The position numbers and the translations under genes were made by a program. A DNA stretch of 64,000 bases from Flectonema sp. DT1601 (taxonomy: Eukaryota > Euglenozoa > Diplonemea > Diplonemida > Diplonemidae), in contig OZ025797.1 of NCBI GenBank assembly GCA_964019425.1, positions 1,085,777-1,149,776 on the forward strand, in the 5' to 3' direction. Positions 30,365-41,100 of this stretch are shown here, piece by piece (position 1 is the first letter of the stretch; the number at the start of each line of letters is the position of its first letter). A model generated the notes under the pieces. That model was not told the DNA's origin, searched no databases, and saw only the letters and a program-made list of their open reading frames with translations.

Positions 30365-33241
30365 TTACAACTCAAAGACTTCCTTGTGGAGTGGAACATT
30401 GTTAGCAACCGCAGCGCTCTCAACATCATAGATCAGTCCACCAGGTCCACATGCAAATACTGCCGATCCAGGCTGGGCATGGTCAAGAACAGCACTCCAG
30501 TTTGGTCTTCCAAACATAGTTGGAAATGGAATATCTGAGTGGTAGTCTGCCTCTTTTTCTGGGTAGTTTGCATTGTTAAGTGGGTTCTCATATTGGCTCT
30601 GACTTGTGTAGTAAGAAGAACCTTTACTGTTCAACATTGATGCCTCACTGGCAGAAGTGTTGTAAAGCTGCCACTCAACTCCATTTACCTGTGAAAGAGC
30701 GCGAAGTTCCTTTGCGAATGGTTCGTAACCAGCTCTGCCGCGGAATGCCCAAATCACAATAAGTCTGACGTTGCTGTTCTTAACGTACCTCTGTGAAGCG
30801 TGGAAGTCAATCATACTTAATATTGCTGTGAATCCGATACCACCAGCGCAGAGATAGATTTCACTGCGGCCTTCCATGTCGTACTGAACCATAGGGCGTC
30901 CGAATGGTCCCTGGCATGCGAATTGATCACCAACAGAGACCTGTCTTAAATCGTGTGTCCATTCACCTGGTCCCATATCTCTGATGTGTAGTGTGAAAGT
31001 TTCCTCTCTTGCAGTAGAAATAGAGAACGGATGCCATTCTTGTGCTCCCATGTCACTATTCTTCAAAGACACCCACTGGAATGGTTTTAATTCAGAGATA
31101 CCCTTCTTGTGCAGAGTCAACTTTACTACATTACCAAAACGCTCAATTCCGAGAACTTCAGCACGGTTTGTATGACTCTCGTAGTATCTGATAAGAACAT
31201 CAATTGCATACAACAACACTGGGATACCACTGAAGATCATTAGTGTTGGGTAATGGATCCACGCAAAGATATAAAGCACGGCATACAAAGTATGCAAAAC
31301 AACAAAAAGATTCCAATGAGAGCGACGAAGAAACGCTGCAGGCAAAACAACAAACAATGCTGCAACCCAAGCAAGGAGTCCAGCAAGTGGAGGGCCGTGA
31401 GGGAAACCGATCTCCCATTTAATGATACGCTTGAGTCCTTCTTTTACTGCTTCAGATGTTGAATAGGTGTCGGTGTAGGTTCTGGTACTCCAGTTTGGAC
31501 TTCCGTTGTCGTAGTACTGAACATGCGCCAACCACATACCCAAACCATGAGCAGTCATAAAGATAAGAATCCAAAATCCTAACTTCTTGTGGAACTTCAG
31601 GGCGCGTTCAAAAGGGATTCCGAAAGCGAGAAGCAAAAGACTTTTCCTCGCAACAGGGAAAAGCTGTAATGTGAGCATACCAGCTACAACACCACCGAGA
31701 CCTCTTGGAACTTTACCAACCAAGTTATTAATGGTCGCGTGGTTGAATACGTACGCAAAACATAATCCTAACCATCCAAGAATCCACATGCCCATGATAA
31801 ATTCTGCCCAAGTCGTACGCAGTGGAATTGGAGCGTAAAAGTCAAGGTACCACAGTGGACTCTTTGCTTTTAGAGGTCCGCACAAAGGAAATTGGTATGT
31901 TTTGTTAAGAAGCTGAAGAACAATAGCTACAACCGCGATGACCAAGAATAGACCAATCCACGAAAACAAAAGGACTGCAATAATATCACCGGAATCTCCT
32001 CTCCACTCGAAGTAGATCATTCCTCCCTTCCAGTGTTTGTTTCCGGGGACAAACTTAGTCCAAATGTAGTAAGGATTCTTTGTACCAGGGGCACAGCCAG
32101 TGCAACCCTGACCATCAACAACTCCGTACTTTGGTCTCCAGACGCCACTATTATGGCCATCGCCACCAGCGGCACCATCGGCGTCTCCATCATCTCCGTC
32201 TCCTCCCTTGTGACCATCGGCACCTCCATCTCCGTCATCTCCGTCTCCCTTTTTACCATCAGCATCTCCATTTCCGTCATCTCCGTCTCCCTTGTTACCA
32301 TCGGCATCTCCCTTGTTACCATCGGCATCTCCCTTGTTACCATCGGCATCTCCCTTGTTACCATCGGCATCTCCATCTCCGTCATCTCCGTCAAGAGTTT
32401 GAATTCCGTGTCGGTGGCCATCTGCATCACCATTTGCGTGGCCATCTCCGTCTCCTCCGGTCGATGGTGCTGGCTTGCTAGGTGTTGATGCGTGGCCATC
32501 TCCGTCTCCTCCAGTCGCTGGTGCTGGCTTGCTAGGTGTTGATGCGTGGCCATCTCCGTCTCCTCCAGTCGCTGGTGCTGGCTTGCTAGGTGTTGCTGCG
32601 TGGCCATCTCCGTCTCCTCCAGTCGCTGGTGCTGGCTTGCTAGGTGTTGATGCGTGGCCATCTCCGTCTCCTCCAGTCGCTGGTGCTGGCTTGCTAGGTG
32701 TTGCTGCGTGGCCATCTCCGTCTCCTCCAGTCGCTGGTGCTGGCTTGCTAGGTGTTGATGCGTGGCCATCTCCGTCTCCTCCAGTCGCTGGTGCTGGCTT
32801 GCTAGGTGTTGATGCGTGGCCATCTCCGTCCCCAGCTGTTGCTGCTGCGTCACCAGTCGCTGCATGGCCATCTGCATCACCACCGGCGTTACCTTTGTTT
32901 CCGTCAGCATCTCCACCGGCGTCACCTTTGTTTCCGTCAGCATCTCCACCGGCGTCACCTTTGTTTCCGTCAGCATCTCCACCGGCGTCACCTTTGTTTC
33001 CGTCAGCATCACCACCGGCGTCACCTTTATTTCCGTCAGCATCGCCGTGGTTTCCGTCTGCGTGTCCATCGGTGTCCCCGTGTCCATCTCTGGCTGCGCC
33101 ATCGACTGCGCCATCGACTGCGGCATCACCGCCATCATCACCGCCACCATCATCACCGGCTAACTGTACTCTTGAAACCCCAATAGCGAATATCGTAATC
33201 CATGCTACTGACAGCAGCAATGCTGCAAACAACTTAAACAT
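30365..33241 (-). CDS. NADPH oxidase/ferric reductase-like protein with expanded repeat ectodomain, paralogue 3 (block B)
   Basis: 958 aa. The membrane and cytosolic parts match paralogue 2 almost residue for residue: first heme His pair H551/H565, FAD motif EWHPFSIS, CAGGIGFTA, ACGPGG. The extra length is all in the ectodomain (about residues 30-370): five GGDADGNKGDA units, seven 18-aa units of the form TPSKPAPATGGDGDGHAS, then Gly-Asn-Lys-Gly-Asp-Ala-Asp units. The N-terminal helix is MFKLFAALLLSVAWITIF. Relative to paralogue 2, the cytosolic loop before the last glycine motif differs by a few residues. Because the duplication is recent and the frame is intact, both copies are probably functional. 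Confidence 0.88.
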   Translation of the reverse strand: MFKLFAALLLSVAWITIFAIGVSRVQLAGDDGGGDDGGDAAVDGAVDGAARDGHGDTDGHADGNHGDADGNKGDAGGDADGNKGDAGGDADGNKGDAGGDADGNKGDAGGDADGNKGNAGGDADGHAATGDAAATAGDGDGHASTPSKPAPATGGDGDGHASTPSKPAPATGGDGDGHAATPSKPAPATGGDGDGHASTPSKPAPATGGDGDGHAATPSKPAPATGGDGDGHASTPSKPAPATGGDGDGHASTPSKPAPSTGGDGDGHANGDADGHRHGIQTLDGDDGDGDADGNKGDADGNKGDADGNKGDADGNKGDGDDGNGDADGKKGDGDDGDGGADGHKGGDGDDGDADGAAGGDGHNSGVWRPKYGVVDGQGCTGCAPGTKNPYYIWTKFVPGNKHWKGGMIYFEWRGDSGDIIAVLLFSWIGLFLVIAVVAIVLQLLNKTYQFPLCGPLKAKSPLWYLDFYAPIPLRTTWAEFIMGMWILGWLGLCFAYVFNHATINNLVGKVPRGLGGVVAGMLTLQLFPVARKSLLLLAFGIPFERALKFHKKLGFWILIFMTAHGLGMWLAHVQYYDNGSPNWSTRTYTDTYSTSEAVKEGLKRIIKWEIGFPHGPPLAGLLAWVAALFVVLPAAFLRRSHWNLFVVLHTLYAVLYIFAWIHYPTLMIFSGIPVLLYAIDVLIRYYESHTNRAEVLGIERFGNVVKLTLHKKGISELKPFQWVSLKNSDMGAQEWHPFSISTAREETFTLHIRDMGPGEWTHDLRQVSVGDQFACQGPFGRPMVQYDMEGRSEIYLCAGGIGFTAILSMIDFHASQRYVKNSNVRLIVIWAFRGRAGYEPFAKELRALSQVNGVEWQLYNTSASEASMLNSKGSSYYTSQSQYENPLNNANYPEKEADYHSDIPFPTMFGRPNWSAVLDHAQPGSAVFACGPGGLIYDVESAAVANNVPLHKEVFEL
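32460..32840 (-). repeat. 54-bp minisatellite, seven units, coding
   Basis: GCTGGCTTGCTAGGTGTT recurs every 54 bp at about 32470, 32524, 32578, 32632, 32686, 32740 and 32794. Units encode 18 aa with a Thr-Pro-Ser-Lys-Pro-Ala-Pro core. Units are near identical and alternate at one codon (His-Ala-Ser or His-Ala-Ala), indicating recent expansion. It is absent from paralogue 2. Confidence 0.9.
32884..33045 (-). repeat. 33-bp minisatellite, five units, coding
   Basis: It encodes five 11-aa Gly-Gly-Asp-Ala-Asp-Gly-Asn-Lys-Gly-Asp-Ala-type units near the N-terminal end of the paralogue 3 ectodomain. The period is a multiple of three, so the frame is kept. Confidence 0.85.
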
Positions 33242-33254
33242 ACTTGTTTGTTAT

Positions 33255-33378
33255 CTGAAGACATAATGTAACCAATACAAGGAACCAAAACACATTCTGG
33301 AGTTTCCCACCGCGTCTGCATCTTCTACCTATTCTGGGTCAGTTCTGCCCAAGCAGTTTCGAGATCGAATCTACTTAC
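33255..33378 (-). other. Probable 124-nt 5'-UTR intron of NOX-like paralogue 3
   Basis: It has the same donor (GTAAGTAG), acceptor (TGTCTTCAG) and length as the block A intron, with the acceptor 13 nt before the ATG. Confidence 0.75.
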
Positions 33379-33434
33379 CCACCTCACGGTGTGCCATGCA
33401 TCTTCTGGAGTACAAATAAGTAATCACAAATATA

Positions 33435-33445
33435 TTTATTTTATA
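33435..33445 (-). promoter_or_regulatory. TATA box of NOX-like paralogue 3
   Basis: TATAAAATAAA on the minus strand, at the same spacing to the 5'-UTR donor as in block A. Confidence 0.65.
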
Positions 33446-33875
33446 GCACTACAGCTTGAAGCCTTCACTCGTCGTACAGACTTATGTGAGCCACAAATGC
33501 TGAGACCAAACCAGAGCGGGATGATAATGCGGTTTAGTTGAAAATGGAAAGGAAAGGTATTACAAACTATCAATCACTTGTTCCACAGTAAGCATACAGT
33601 GGTCACAGTAGCCTGCTGATGTTAAATACAGCTACCACCTCATTGAGCTGGTCACTTCAGCGTAGTTACTTTCAAAATAAATAGAAAATAAAATAAGGGG
33701 GGAAAGGATGAGGAAGAGAATTGCCCGAAAACCAAACCACGTACTATGGACCTAATCACGTCTCCAAATATTTTGGCGGAAACTAAAAGTTAGAACAAGA
33801 GATCCAGAGTGCCCATAAAAAAAGAGAAAGGAAATAAAACACTTTTTTTTAATTTATAGAAACGAAATCCATGAA

Positions 33876-34838
33876 GGGAAGCATGGTGAGAGACACTCAG
33901 GTGTCTAGTTTAATTATTTATTTGAGAGATAAGGAATGATGAAACACTAAATCGATAAGAAGGTTATCTCACCTCAACAATATAATTAGTTTTCAATAAA
34001 TTGAATCTAATTTGAAGACTTCGAATAACAAAATGAATTAATCATCACACACCAAATCCTGGTTGAGATAAATCCAATCTTGACTTCGAGTAATAACCGA
34101 CTACGGGAAGGGAAGGGAAGAGAGGGAGAAGCATGGACATGCTGAGAGGCACTCAGAGTGCCTGGTTTTTATCTATTTCGGGTGTCAGTCATTTGGCACG
34201 AGTCCCTAAAGACATGAAATAATAAAACACTTCATCGATATACGATGGCTACACTACTAAGTCTGATTACCCAGACCCATCGCATGCACAAGTCAGACGT
34301 CAGATAACTTCAACCATTATTAGGGATTGAAGAATAGTCGGATGACATAATAACATAACGTACGCCAAGAAGCATTCAAAGTGTCTGGTATAATGGAAAA
34401 ACAAGACAAACACTTTATCGAATTACAGCAAATCAAAATTAATGAATCACACAAGTAATGGCGAGTGAACAGGGAACAGCCCAAGCCTGAATCCGAAAGG
34501 AATTGTGGTGCAAGCTATTGTGGGGATCTGGTCCAAATACTGGCAGAGATGAATCCAATCTTGACTTCGAGTAGTAATCGACTACGGGAAGGGAAGGGAA
34601 GAGAAGGGAAGAGAAGGGAGGGGGAACTTTGATACGATACGAAAAGATTTATCTGGGAAGAATACTGCAGGTCTTTGCACAAAAAAATAAAAATACTGTC
34701 ACAATGAAACAGGAGGCGTTGAACATTGCCTGGTTTCTTTGGGGGGAACTTTGATACGATACGGGGGGAGGGGAAGGGAGGGGAAGGGAGGGGGAAGGGA
34801 GGGGGAAGCATGGACATGCTGAGAGGCACTCAGAGTGC
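33876..34838 (+). repeat. Degenerate tandem repeats carrying a conserved hairpin
   Basis: A 33-bp segment starting AAGCATGGACATGCTGAGAG is identical at 34129-34161 and 34806-34838. A 69-bp segment containing AATCCAATCTTGACTTCGAG recurs at 34052-34120 and 34533-34601. A hairpin recurs at about 33889-33905 (AGACAC/GTGTCT) and 34145-34162 (AGGCACTC/GAGTGCCT), with weaker relatives near 34370 and 34705. Three copies are followed by an AACACT...ATCGA motif (33943, 34230, 34403). Confidence 0.65.
34435..34531 (+). rRNA. Fragment resembling the 5' region of large-subunit rRNA
   Basis: The stretch AGTAATGGCGAGTGAACAGG, then GAACAGCCCAAGCCTGAATCC, matches the highly conserved start of eukaryotic 25S/28S rRNA (the GGCGAGTGAACAGGGA...AGCCCA...GAATCC segment). 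It is followed by AATTGTGGTG, a further rRNA-like string. Similarity fades on both sides, so this is a fragment or a diverged copy rather than a working gene. Confidence 0.6.
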
Positions 34839-35103
34839 TGTTCATGACAACAGTTCTTGCAGGTCTCAAACAAAAAAAAAATTAAAGGTCAAGCAAAAAA
34901 AGAAAACAAAATAATGATGAAGGTAATGTTGTTAAAAAGAATTACGAAATATAAATATAATAAAAGAAAGAAAAACTATTTTTCTGTTTCTGCGGCTGCT
35001 TCTTCTTTCTTTAGATATCATCAGGCGATTAGAAGAAAGACGTAGTAGTACCCGAAAGGCGAGAGGTGATGGGAAGCAGCACTACTGACATTGTTATTAC
35101 ACG

Positions 35104-38100
35104 CTACTCCTCGACTTCTATGTACCTTTCAATGTAGGGGCGGTACGAACAATCGTAACGTCCACACACCCCACACCTCCACACGGGTGTCTGTTTCTTC
35201 TTTTTCAGTTTAACGAGTCTCTCCTGCTCTATTCTCCAGTCGTCTTGCTGCTTCCAAATTTGCTTCCATATGGTCATCATCGCAAAGTCAAACCCACTCT
35301 CCAGCTTTTGCATGAGTTCCGGATCAGAGAACGCCCGACGTAAGTCTGTTACAGTTGTTAGGCCTAATGAGGTTCCTCTATTAGTCAGTTCTGTTGTGAA
35401 GCTATCTGAAATACCTGAATCCTTCCATGGATCTTCATTTATGTTTTTCGTTTCGGTTTCGACTTCTGGTTCTGACTCGTCCACTTCAGGGACCTCAGCA
35501 GCAGCAGCTACAGCAGAAACGACGTTCTTTGAGATAGCAGACGCAGTGGGTGCAGACATCAATGGAAGCTTTTGTGTATCACTCGCTTTTGATAATTTCG
35601 CAGGAAGATTTTCTTCACGCGTTTCTCTGAATTTTTGAAAAACCTTCTCAAGCTCCCAGTTATGAAGCGGCCTGTCAGCGTGTTGCGCGTGTTCTTCAAA
35701 ACACTTATTACGGAGTGTCTCGACATCTCGTACATTAGACCATGATGACAGCTTCAAACATTCGTCCATTTCTGCTTCTATCACATCGCGAGCATCTGAC
35801 TCGACAGGAATACATTTTTTTTTTAACATGGTAACCAATATATCACAACACTCATCTCTGCTGAAATTACTAAATAATATTTCTTCAGCTATTCTGCTTT
35901 TCAACCCTTCATTTGTTGTAAGCATCGCATCGATGTCTTTCTTGTAGCCAGCGAGAACTACGACCATCTTGTACTGATACGTCTCGTCCGTTAAAAGTTG
36001 TACAATCTCATCCAGTACCTCACGTGATTCGGTTAACCTGTACGCCTCGTCAATGAAAAGCACGCGGCCAAGACTCTCTTTGAAAATCATTTGTGTTTGC
36101 TTCGCGGCTTGTTGCGCGTACCCAGTTACAAAGTCAGATACAGACTTCATGTTCACTTCTGATGATCCCAAGATCCCAAGGCTTTCGTAAAGCTTCCCGA
36201 TCCGTTTTGCTACAGTTGTCTTCCCAGTACCTGGTGCACCTACAAAGCGGAAGTTCATGGGGATCACATCCCGAGGTTCTTTTCCCTTCTTTTTACATTG
36301 CAAACAGACATTACGGATCCTTTCAAATCTCGTCACTATGCTGCCCACAGAAAACAAATCGCTGAACAGGGCAGCCACATCTGTTTGCTCTGCACCCGCC
36401 GACTCCTGAAAGTGAGAAAACAAAAGACGGTCACTAGCGATTGAGGGATCGTTCTTTGCGCATTTTAGCAGACGTTGTGCGGCGGCAGAGACGCAGTTGT
36501 TCACTTCCCCAGCATTGCCAAAGTTTGGTAACATTTTTTTTTTGGATAAGACCTCCGAAACCACTTTCACTATATCAGACGTATCCATGAGCAGGTCCTG
36601 TTTCTTCAATCTTGCTGCGAGGATGCGGAACAACTCGTCATCATTGAAATCTTCGAAGTTCCACGCGTTTGTGAACTGGAAACGACGTTGGAACCCGGGG
36701 TTACAATTATTTATCATCTTCTCCATCTCTTTCGTGTATCCTAAAAGTACTACCGCACGATCTTCACCCGTACCGCCGCTCACTTTTTCTACAATTGTAT
36801 TAATCACCTCTTCACGATACGGACACTTGCTGTTGAACCCCGAGCAAGGGTCAAGGCCATACGCCTCGTCAATCACAAGCACCGAACCCATCGCAGACTC
36901 AAGAAGTGCGCTAGTTTTCTTTGCGGATTCCCCCAGCACTGTCCCCACACAATCACTCGCAGTACGAAGTATAACTTCTCCTCTGCTTAGCACACCAGCT
37001 TCCTTCAGAATCTTCCCGTACAGTTCAGCAACAGTAGTTTTCCCTGTTCCAGGATTCCCAATAAACACACGGTTCAGCATCACTTCCCGAGGAGCCTTTA
37101 AATCTTCTTCGAGTTTTATGTTTTGCTCAATAGAGTCCAGCACAGCTTCCATGGATTCCTTAATCGATTGCAGTCCCATCATATCTTCCAATTTCTTGTA
37201 GGGTTCGCTGTTCTTCACATTGAAATCCGTCACCCCAAGTAGGTCTTCTTTCCTCAGAGTTCTGTCAGTCACACCCGATTTTCGCGCACGTGCCGCGTTC
37301 CGGTCCGTGGCAATATCGTATAAGTTGTGCATCGTACGTGCATTTCCAAAACCAAGTCCACGGCGGCGACCCAGCCTGCGTACAGCAACCTCAAGGTAGC
37401 GTTTGTCTTCCAAGTCGAACACGGGCTTCGAATCAATTGTAGACTTGTCATTCTTGCGTTTGCTCTCAAAGATACACAACAACTCCTCATCTGAGTAGTC
37501 CTCAAACTTACACTTATTCGGGAAACGACTGGGAAGTCCCTCATTGAAAGCAATGAGATCTGCGATACGTGCTTCGTACCCGGCGAGCACAATCGTCATT
37601 TTTCCTTTGTGGTTCTCCATTTCTGTCAGAAGCAGATTCAGAATCTGACCCCCCCGAGGGTCACTCCCGTCACGCAGCTGATAAGCTTCATCGATAAGCA
37701 TCACACCTCCATTTTCAAGTTCTTTCAGTGTGCTTGCACATTTGTCCACTCCGTCAGTGATCAACTTCGTCCCGCTTGTCTCTATGAAATTTGAAGCGTC
37801 CTTGAACAGTCCTTCTTCCTGCAGTGCCTCGCAGAATATCCTCGCCACAGTCGTCTTTCCCGTTCCAGGGTTTCCAGTGAAGATGGTACTGTACTGACGT
37901 TTCTTGTAATCCCTACCAACCTCTTTAGCTTGCTGAATGCCCAAGATAACATCGTAGAAATACTTCTTCACAGTAGAAAGACCTGTCATGCCAACCAGTT
38001 TCTTAAAGGCCTTACGTTCATTGGCAAGCTTCTCCCAGCTACTTTTCTCTGCCCTGCGCTTCGCACTTGACAGGTCCAACTGTGAGCGGGGTTTGGTGCA

Positions 38101-41100
38101 TGCCTCTTGAAGCATACGGCAAACCACACCCCGCGGACGAGATACTTTGTCAGACTCATTTTCGCAAAAAGTCTCCTTGAAAATGCGTGTTTTCTTTGCA
38201 ACAAGCCCAAAGACCGCATCCAGCAGTATCGTATCTGCCCCCGCGTCACGAAGCTGTATTAAACTAACGAGTACGGAGCCACACAAAAATCTGTGGGCTA
38301 AACTCAAATTACCCTTGACTACACTCTGCATATTTGTCCGCAACGCGAGTACCATCGACAAGTAGAATGAAGGAAGTGTCACATTAGCTGCGTCCTCAAG
38401 CAAACTACGTGCGGGACCGTCAGCTAACAGCTGTTCGCAGTACCTCCGCAGAAACAAAACTACTTCATCATCGCCTTCAAGAAGCATTCGATACGCAGAA
38501 GTTACGTTGGGTTTCTCAGAAAGTAAAATAATCGTCGCCTGCATCGGACCGCCTCGCAGAACTTCCTGTCGAGGAGTCGTGTTCTTAAGCTCTTTGTGCA
38601 TGTCCTTCCATCCGAAGATAATATCAAAGTTCTCAGGATCTCGTTGTGCAGCTGACACAATTTTATCGAGTTCTCCTTTTTCGCAAGCTTTGCGTAGATC
38701 TTCTCGCATGGCATTCAGCTGCTCAGATTCTCGTTCTTTGACAGCATTCGATTCTTCCAAATTCCTTTTTTGCAGATTAGCTCTGTCGTTGATAGTACGC
38801 ATTTCCTCAGTACTTTTCTGACGAGCTTCTGCCAGTCTGCGTACTTCCAAATCCCTTTGCTGTGTCAGCGCTTTCACTTTTGCCATTCGATTCTTCCTTT
38901 TCATTTCTAGATTCTCTTGTGATTCTCGCTTCTGTTTAATAAGTTCGATCTCCGTCTTTAACTCATTCGTATCTTTTTCACCTCGGGCTTCCTGCAGCAA
39001 CAATACTTTTCTTTCAGCAAGAGCAGCTCTTTTGATGACTCGTTCCCGTTCCTCCCGAATTGCATCAATCTCTTTCTCCGCTAAAATAGCTTCTCCTTCT
39101 AATTTCTTCATAAGGAGAATGTGTGCTTCTTCTTCCTTGATAGCCTTGGAGCGTTTTTCATCTAATACGGTTGCCATCTTCATGTCAATTTCCCGGATCT
39201 TGCGGCACAAGCTACAGTCTAACACGCCCTGCTCTTTCTTATAACATTCAAACACAACATGGTGCCCTTCACTGCAGGTCGAACTCACAGGAACACGGCA
39301 CCGAATCTTGGTGTGTGGGGTTGAGTGGCACATCTTTGGACAAGGGTGACTACATTTTAAAGAACTTTCACATGGCAAGCTGCATCCGCCATCAGGTGTT
39401 AAGTTAATAAAATCATTCTCAGATTTAAGAAGTTGAACAGTGCGGTGTCTCTCACATACCGCAGGAAACCCGTTGTATACTTGCTTTGCTTCCTCCAGCA
39501 GCTTTCGGAGTCTTATCCAAACACTTCCACGAGGATTAGTCAACGTAGCGAGTGACCCGATCATGTACAGACCACAGCGTGCTCGGGAGAGCATCACGTT
39601 CACACGTTCTGGTTGTTTCAAAAACCCAATATTACCACGTTTATTACAACGAACTAATGACACGATTACAATATCAGATTCTTCTCCCTGAAAGTTATCG
39701 ATGGTGGACACACGAACTGCTGCACGATCCTTTGGAACGTCTTCGTCTTCGTCTTCATTGTTGCTTTCTCCATCATCCTTCTGCTTCGCAAGTTGTTCTT
39801 CGTCCAGCTCTGATAGCGTTGCCTTCCACAATTTCGACTTCTCCAAAGCGCGGCGGATGTCAATGAGCTGCCCTAAGTAAGGCGTCAGAATTACTATGTC
39901 ACCCGGACTGTGTCCCTGATTGACGAAGTATCGCAGCATGCCCATTACCATAATTACTTCATACTGATTTGTTTTCGATAAGCTGTCGGTGGTATTCTCA
40001 GATCCCTCAGCATTCTCGGGAACGTTGTGGTCTATAAACACAACATTCTTCGCTGTGCCCTTCGGAACCTGCCTATCAACAACAACCTTCGGTCCGTCAA
40101 TGTATTGTTCGTAGGTCGGACGTACGAGCCTCGACATTTCAGGTCTCATTCGGTGCTGCATTTCTAACGTCACATAAGGACTTCCTTCTAATATCAGTCT
40201 TTCAAACATAGATGTGTTGAATTTGTACGGCCCACCACTTTCTACCGTCAGGTCGTAGGATTCAATCTTTGGTCGGAGTTGCTTGTGATCTCCGATCATT
40301 GCAACACGTCGCAGTTTGAGCGAAAGCAGCGACGTCAGCGCAGAGCATTCCAACAATTCTCCAGCCTCTTCGATGAAAACAGACGTCACGTCATCCAAGA
40401 GAGAAGAGTTCTCTGCCAAAAAGGTTGTGGTACACCCCAGAATGTGGCACTCATCTACTACCATTTTCCTTTCAAAGTCACCCAGCTTGCGCATCTGCTT
40501 TCTCACATCAGCATGTTCAACCACTAAGTCAGATAGTTCTACTCGGCTGCTGTCAAGATCCAACCAGTCGTCCAATTTCGATTTCCTCCCTGCCAATGTA
40601 AGATTCCATGGAAATGGGTCACCTGTTCGCATCTTATCTCCAGATTTGCTTTTTCCGGAGAACCACAATTCGTACTGATCGAAGTGTTGTCTCTGCTTAC
40701 CAGCTTTTCCGATTAAAGTAAACCCGTCTTTTGTAGTCTCCGTTGAGAGCTGATCTGCGATAGCATTTAACCCTTTCCGGTTTAGAACTTCCTTGACTAT
40801 GCGCCATTTAGGGTGAGAGTGCAATGCTTTTTTAGATGCGGACACTATATCTCTTTCTAAGGAATCCAACTGTTCTCTTAGTCCATGAAAAATTGATCCC
40901 ACATTTGCTCTACGCTGACTTTTCTCGAGTTTCATCATTACACGATCCGCAAGAAGGGTCGATTTGCACCCGGAGCCGAATCTCACCATTTTGTCCAACG
41001 GAATACTTCTTCGGATATGAAGACTCTCCATGAACTGATCAATTGTGTGATTAGTGAATGCCACAAGAAGGATCTTCTCGGTGGGGTCATTACGATACAG

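Larger units (their letters stand above)
24020..33505 (-). repeat. Tandem segmental duplication of a NOX-like gene with both flanks
   Basis: Block A (about 24020-27990) and block B (about 27990-33505) are colinear. Shared segments, in order: a lead sequence with TATATCGCACACTCAGAGAT; a hairpin with GCGCA ends; a 3' flank that includes a TATG microsatellite; the NOX-like gene; a 124-nt 5'-UTR intron; and a TATA box. B is longer because of a 585-bp insertion, longer ectodomain repeats, and about 250 bp of extra 3' flank near 29640-29880. Confidence 0.85.
33446..35103. other. Intergenic with degenerate hairpin repeats and an rRNA-like segment
   Basis: After the end of block B (about 33505) the sequence has no coding frame of interest. 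From 33870 to 34840 it contains degenerate direct repeats, GGGAAGGGAA-type purine tracts and a large-subunit-rRNA-like stretch. 34870-35100 is A-rich and precedes the stop of the helicase gene. Confidence 0.65.

Noticed and set aside
32475-33266. Plus-strand 263-codon proline-rich ORF
   Set aside because: It is a shadow of the 54-bp and 33-bp repeats in NOX-like paralogue 3.
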